NCBI GenBank assembly: GCA_002170485.2
Contig: NHDZ02000158.1
Location: 13,860 to 77,859 of the forward strand
Direction: 5' to 3'
Length of the DNA: 64,000 nucleotides
Source: MED660 sp002691025
GTDB lineage: Bacteria > Myxococcota_A > UBA9160 > UBA4427
Positions 62,338 to 64,000 of the stretch are shown here, piece after piece. Each line of letters opens with the position of its first letter. Within the stretch, counting starts at the first letter, position 1. A program made the translations under genes and the position numbers. The notes below the pieces were generated by a model. That model was not told the DNA's origin and did no database searches. It was given only the letters and a program-made list of their open reading frames with translations.

Positions 62338-64000
62338 ATGCAGAATTTTCGAAGTCTCTGGGTTGGGGCTCTCCTGATCCTGGCTGTGCCTACGGTCCTC
62401 TCACTTTTCGAGTTCGGGGCAACGACGCCGCACACCGAAAGAAACCATCGGCCGCACCTCGAAATCGCTCCCGGTTTNTCCANCTCGGATCCCGAAACCA
62501 TCGGAAGCCGGGTTACGCAGTCCTCCCCTCACGCTTCGGGTCCATCCATCCCAGCACAGGACCCTGAAGTAAAGCCACCCCCTTTTCTCCACGCCACGAA
62601 CACCGACTCCCTCGACGAAGCGACCTCNGCCCAGATCCGAACTGAACTCGCAAACGCCGTCGAACGCGCACAAGAGGACCGGGACTTCTCCATCGACCTT
62701 GAGATCATCGAGCAGCTTGCCGTTCGCGANCAAGTCGCCATCATCGTCGGCAGCCAAACCGGTTTGCCCGAGTTCCAGCATCGACTCTCTGGCACACGAC
62801 ACGCCTCAGGGCACCGCTATCGGTACATCCCNTACGCGGCCCTGGAAGCAGGCCCTCAGGCCCTCCTTGAATTGATNGAAACACAAGAGATCAATCAAAT
62901 CGAAATNGACGAACAACATCACCCCACCCTCGCCGAATCGGTCCCTCTCGTATACGCATCACAGGACACAGAGAATGGTTTCGATGGGAGCGGCTATGCC
63001 ATTGCGATTCTGGATACAGGCGTCGACACCAGTCATCCCGCCTTCCAGGATCGTGTCACCGATGAAGCCTGCTTCTCGCGCCAAGGTGATTGTCCAGGAG
63101 GTACGGAGCAGGAATTCGGTCCCGGGACGGGAATTCCCTGTGACTTCCAATGCGACCATGGCACGATCGTGGCCGGCATTGCACTGGGCATGGACGAAGA
63201 AGAAACGCACCACGGTATCGCTCGCGGTGCGGGACTGATCTCCATTCAGGTCTTCAGCGAGGCCGACGGAAAACCCGCCGCATGGACNTCCGATATCCTG
63301 GCGGCACTCGAGCACGTGTATGACCTGAGCCTTTTCCACAAGATTGCCGCCGTCTCCATGAGTCTCGGTGGGGAAACCTATGCAAGCCAGGAGATCTGCG
63401 ACCAGGCCAACTCGAGTCGAAAGGCCATGATCGATCAACTCAGGTCCGCCGGGATCCCGACCATCGTATCCTCGGGCAATGACGGCGACGAAGAAGAGAT
63501 CTCTTCACCTGCCTGTATTTCTTCCGCNATCAGTGTGGGGGCCACGTCAATCAGCGACGGGATTCCCTCCTATTCAAACTCAGCGGAGTTCCTCTCACTG
63601 CTCGCGCCCGGACATCGAATTCGGACACGGACCGCCAACGGCGGATACAGGGTCGCCAGCGGCACATCCATGGCAGCCCCTCATGTCTCCGGCGCAATCG
63701 CCATCATCCAGGAAGCGGCCCCTCAAAGCAGTCTGGAAGAAATCCTCTTCGCTCTCCAGTTCACGGGCGTTCCCATCACAGACTCGCGAAACGACTTGAC
63801 GTTTCCCCGGATTGACGTGGACGGTGCGATCGAATTCCTGGCCGAACCGCTCCCTCAAGACGAAGAGGAAGACGAAGTNGAGGAGGAAGAGGAAGAGGAA
63901 GNGACCTCCAAAGAAGCATCTCCCCCGCCCTCCCCCGGTGGCAGTTCGAGTTCCTGCGGACTGATCGGGCTGGAAATCCTCTTGCCCCTGGCCCTGACTT
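62338..64000 (+). CDS. Subtilisin-like (S8) serine protease, 3' end missing
   Basis: Open from the ATG at 62338 to the window edge, 554 codons, with no stop. N-terminal helix (LWVGALLILAVPTVLSLF), a propeptide with an I9-like start, and the catalytic triad: Asp226 in AILDTGVDTSHP, His274 in CDHGTIVAGIALG, Ser444 in SGTSMAAPHVSGA, with the oxyanion Asn in IVSSGNDG. Before the edge the C-terminus is an acidic run (EEEDEVEEEEEEE), a Pro/Ser/Gly stretch, then GGSSSSCGLIGLEILLPLAL. This Cys-centred, helix-bearing end resembles MYXO-CTERM-type sorting signals. Four or more cysteines suggest disulfides. It is probably secreted or surface-attached. Confidence 0.85.
   Translation, partial: MQNFRSLWVGALLILAVPTVLSLFEFGATTPHTERNHRPHLEIAPGXSXSDPETIGSRVTQSSPHASGPSIPAQDPEVKPPPFLHATNTDSLDEATXAQIRTELANAVERAQEDRDFSIDLEIIEQLAVRXQVAIIVGSQTGLPEFQHRLSGTRHASGHRYRYIXYAALEAGPQALLELXETQEINQIEXDEQHHPTLAESVPLVYASQDTENGFDGSGYAIAILDTGVDTSHPAFQDRVTDEACFSRQGDCPGGTEQEFGPGTGIPCDFQCDHGTIVAGIALGMDEEETHHGIARGAGLISIQVFSEADGKPAAWXSDILAALEHVYDLSLFHKIAAVSMSLGGETYASQEICDQANSSRKAMIDQLRSAGIPTIVSSGNDGDEEEISSPACISSXISVGATSISDGIPSYSNSAEFLSLLAPGHRIRTRTANGGYRVASGTSMAAPHVSGAIAIIQEAAPQSSLEEILFALQFTGVPITDSRNDLTFPRIDVDGAIEFLAEPLPQDEEEDEXEEEEEEEXTSKEASPPPSPGGSSSSCGLIGLEILLPLALT

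Noticed and set aside
1..64000. Prophage, insertion sequence, tRNA or CRISPR
   Set aside because: I scanned for tRNA T-loop-like sequences, short regularly spaced repeats, transposase and integrase motifs in the gaps and found none beyond the MITE candidate at 8715-8855.

Overview
The window looks like a chromosomal piece of a Gram-negative, aerobic, lipid- and organic-acid-oxidising bacterium of the old 'Deltaproteobacteria' type (Myxococcota, Desulfobacterota or Binatota-like). This is an inference from gene content: a TonB-dependent receptor, lipoproteins, PEP-CTERM-like and MYXO-CTERM-like C-terminal sorting segments, five acyl-CoA dehydrogenases, a sulfotransferase, and a GC-rich sequence with dense genes on both strands. 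The scattered N bases suggest a consensus metagenome assembly. I see no rRNA, tRNA, CRISPR array, integrase, transposase or phage gene.

Layout. 0-8.7 kb: the 5' end of a CaiB-type CoA-transferase divergent from a TetR regulator, an outer-membrane barrel, a TonB receptor behind a perfect 16-bp palindrome, a sulfatase-fold enzyme, and a TPR lipoprotein. 8.7-12.5 kb: a possible MITE, a PEP-CTERM protein, a repeat lipoprotein whose 3' end is blurred by Ns, and a membrane-anchored PDZ protein. 12.5-21.7 kb: a Tat-exported spermidine-dehydrogenase-like flavoprotein, an exported cupin, an SDR-like protein, a 54-aa ORF ahead of an NTF2-like gene, a DUF4920 protein, a large MscS channel, a glycosyltransferase and a VOC protein.

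21.7-31 kb is catabolic: an acyl-CoA dehydrogenase divergent from a TetR gene that leads a TauD dioxygenase, nitroreductase, GST and LLM flavin enzyme. A strong bidirectional terminator follows, then a tandem pair of acyl-CoA dehydrogenases and a further single one. 31-38.7 kb is a formate dehydrogenase and molybdenum cofactor locus: a flavoprotein-SelD fusion divergent from a NuoE-NuoF fusion, MobA with an extra C-terminal domain, and a catalytic subunit with Cys where many relatives carry selenocysteine. 38.7-48.7 kb: a CrtC/AttH-like protein, a Ddn-like protein, a translationally coupled lipoprotein and sorting-signal protein, a methyltransferase, threonine aldolase, a second acyl-CoA dehydrogenase pair in the same order as the first, and an SGNH hydrolase.

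48.9-50.7 kb is an ECF sigma, putative anti-sigma and Spy/CpxP-like sensor triplet. From 59.6 kb back to 50.7 kb six minus-strand genes lie close enough to be one operon. They start with a three-module protein (PilZ-like, LuxD-like acyl-transferase fold, SAM methyltransferase), then a double-transmitter hybrid histidine kinase, a ParB-like protein with a histone-H1-like tail, a SixA phosphohistidine phosphatase, a DsbA-fold isomerase and a sulfotransferase. An MMPL/RND exporter and a subtilase running off the window are transcribed divergently. The PilZ-LuxD-methyltransferase protein and its neighbourhood are the best candidate here for an undescribed system.
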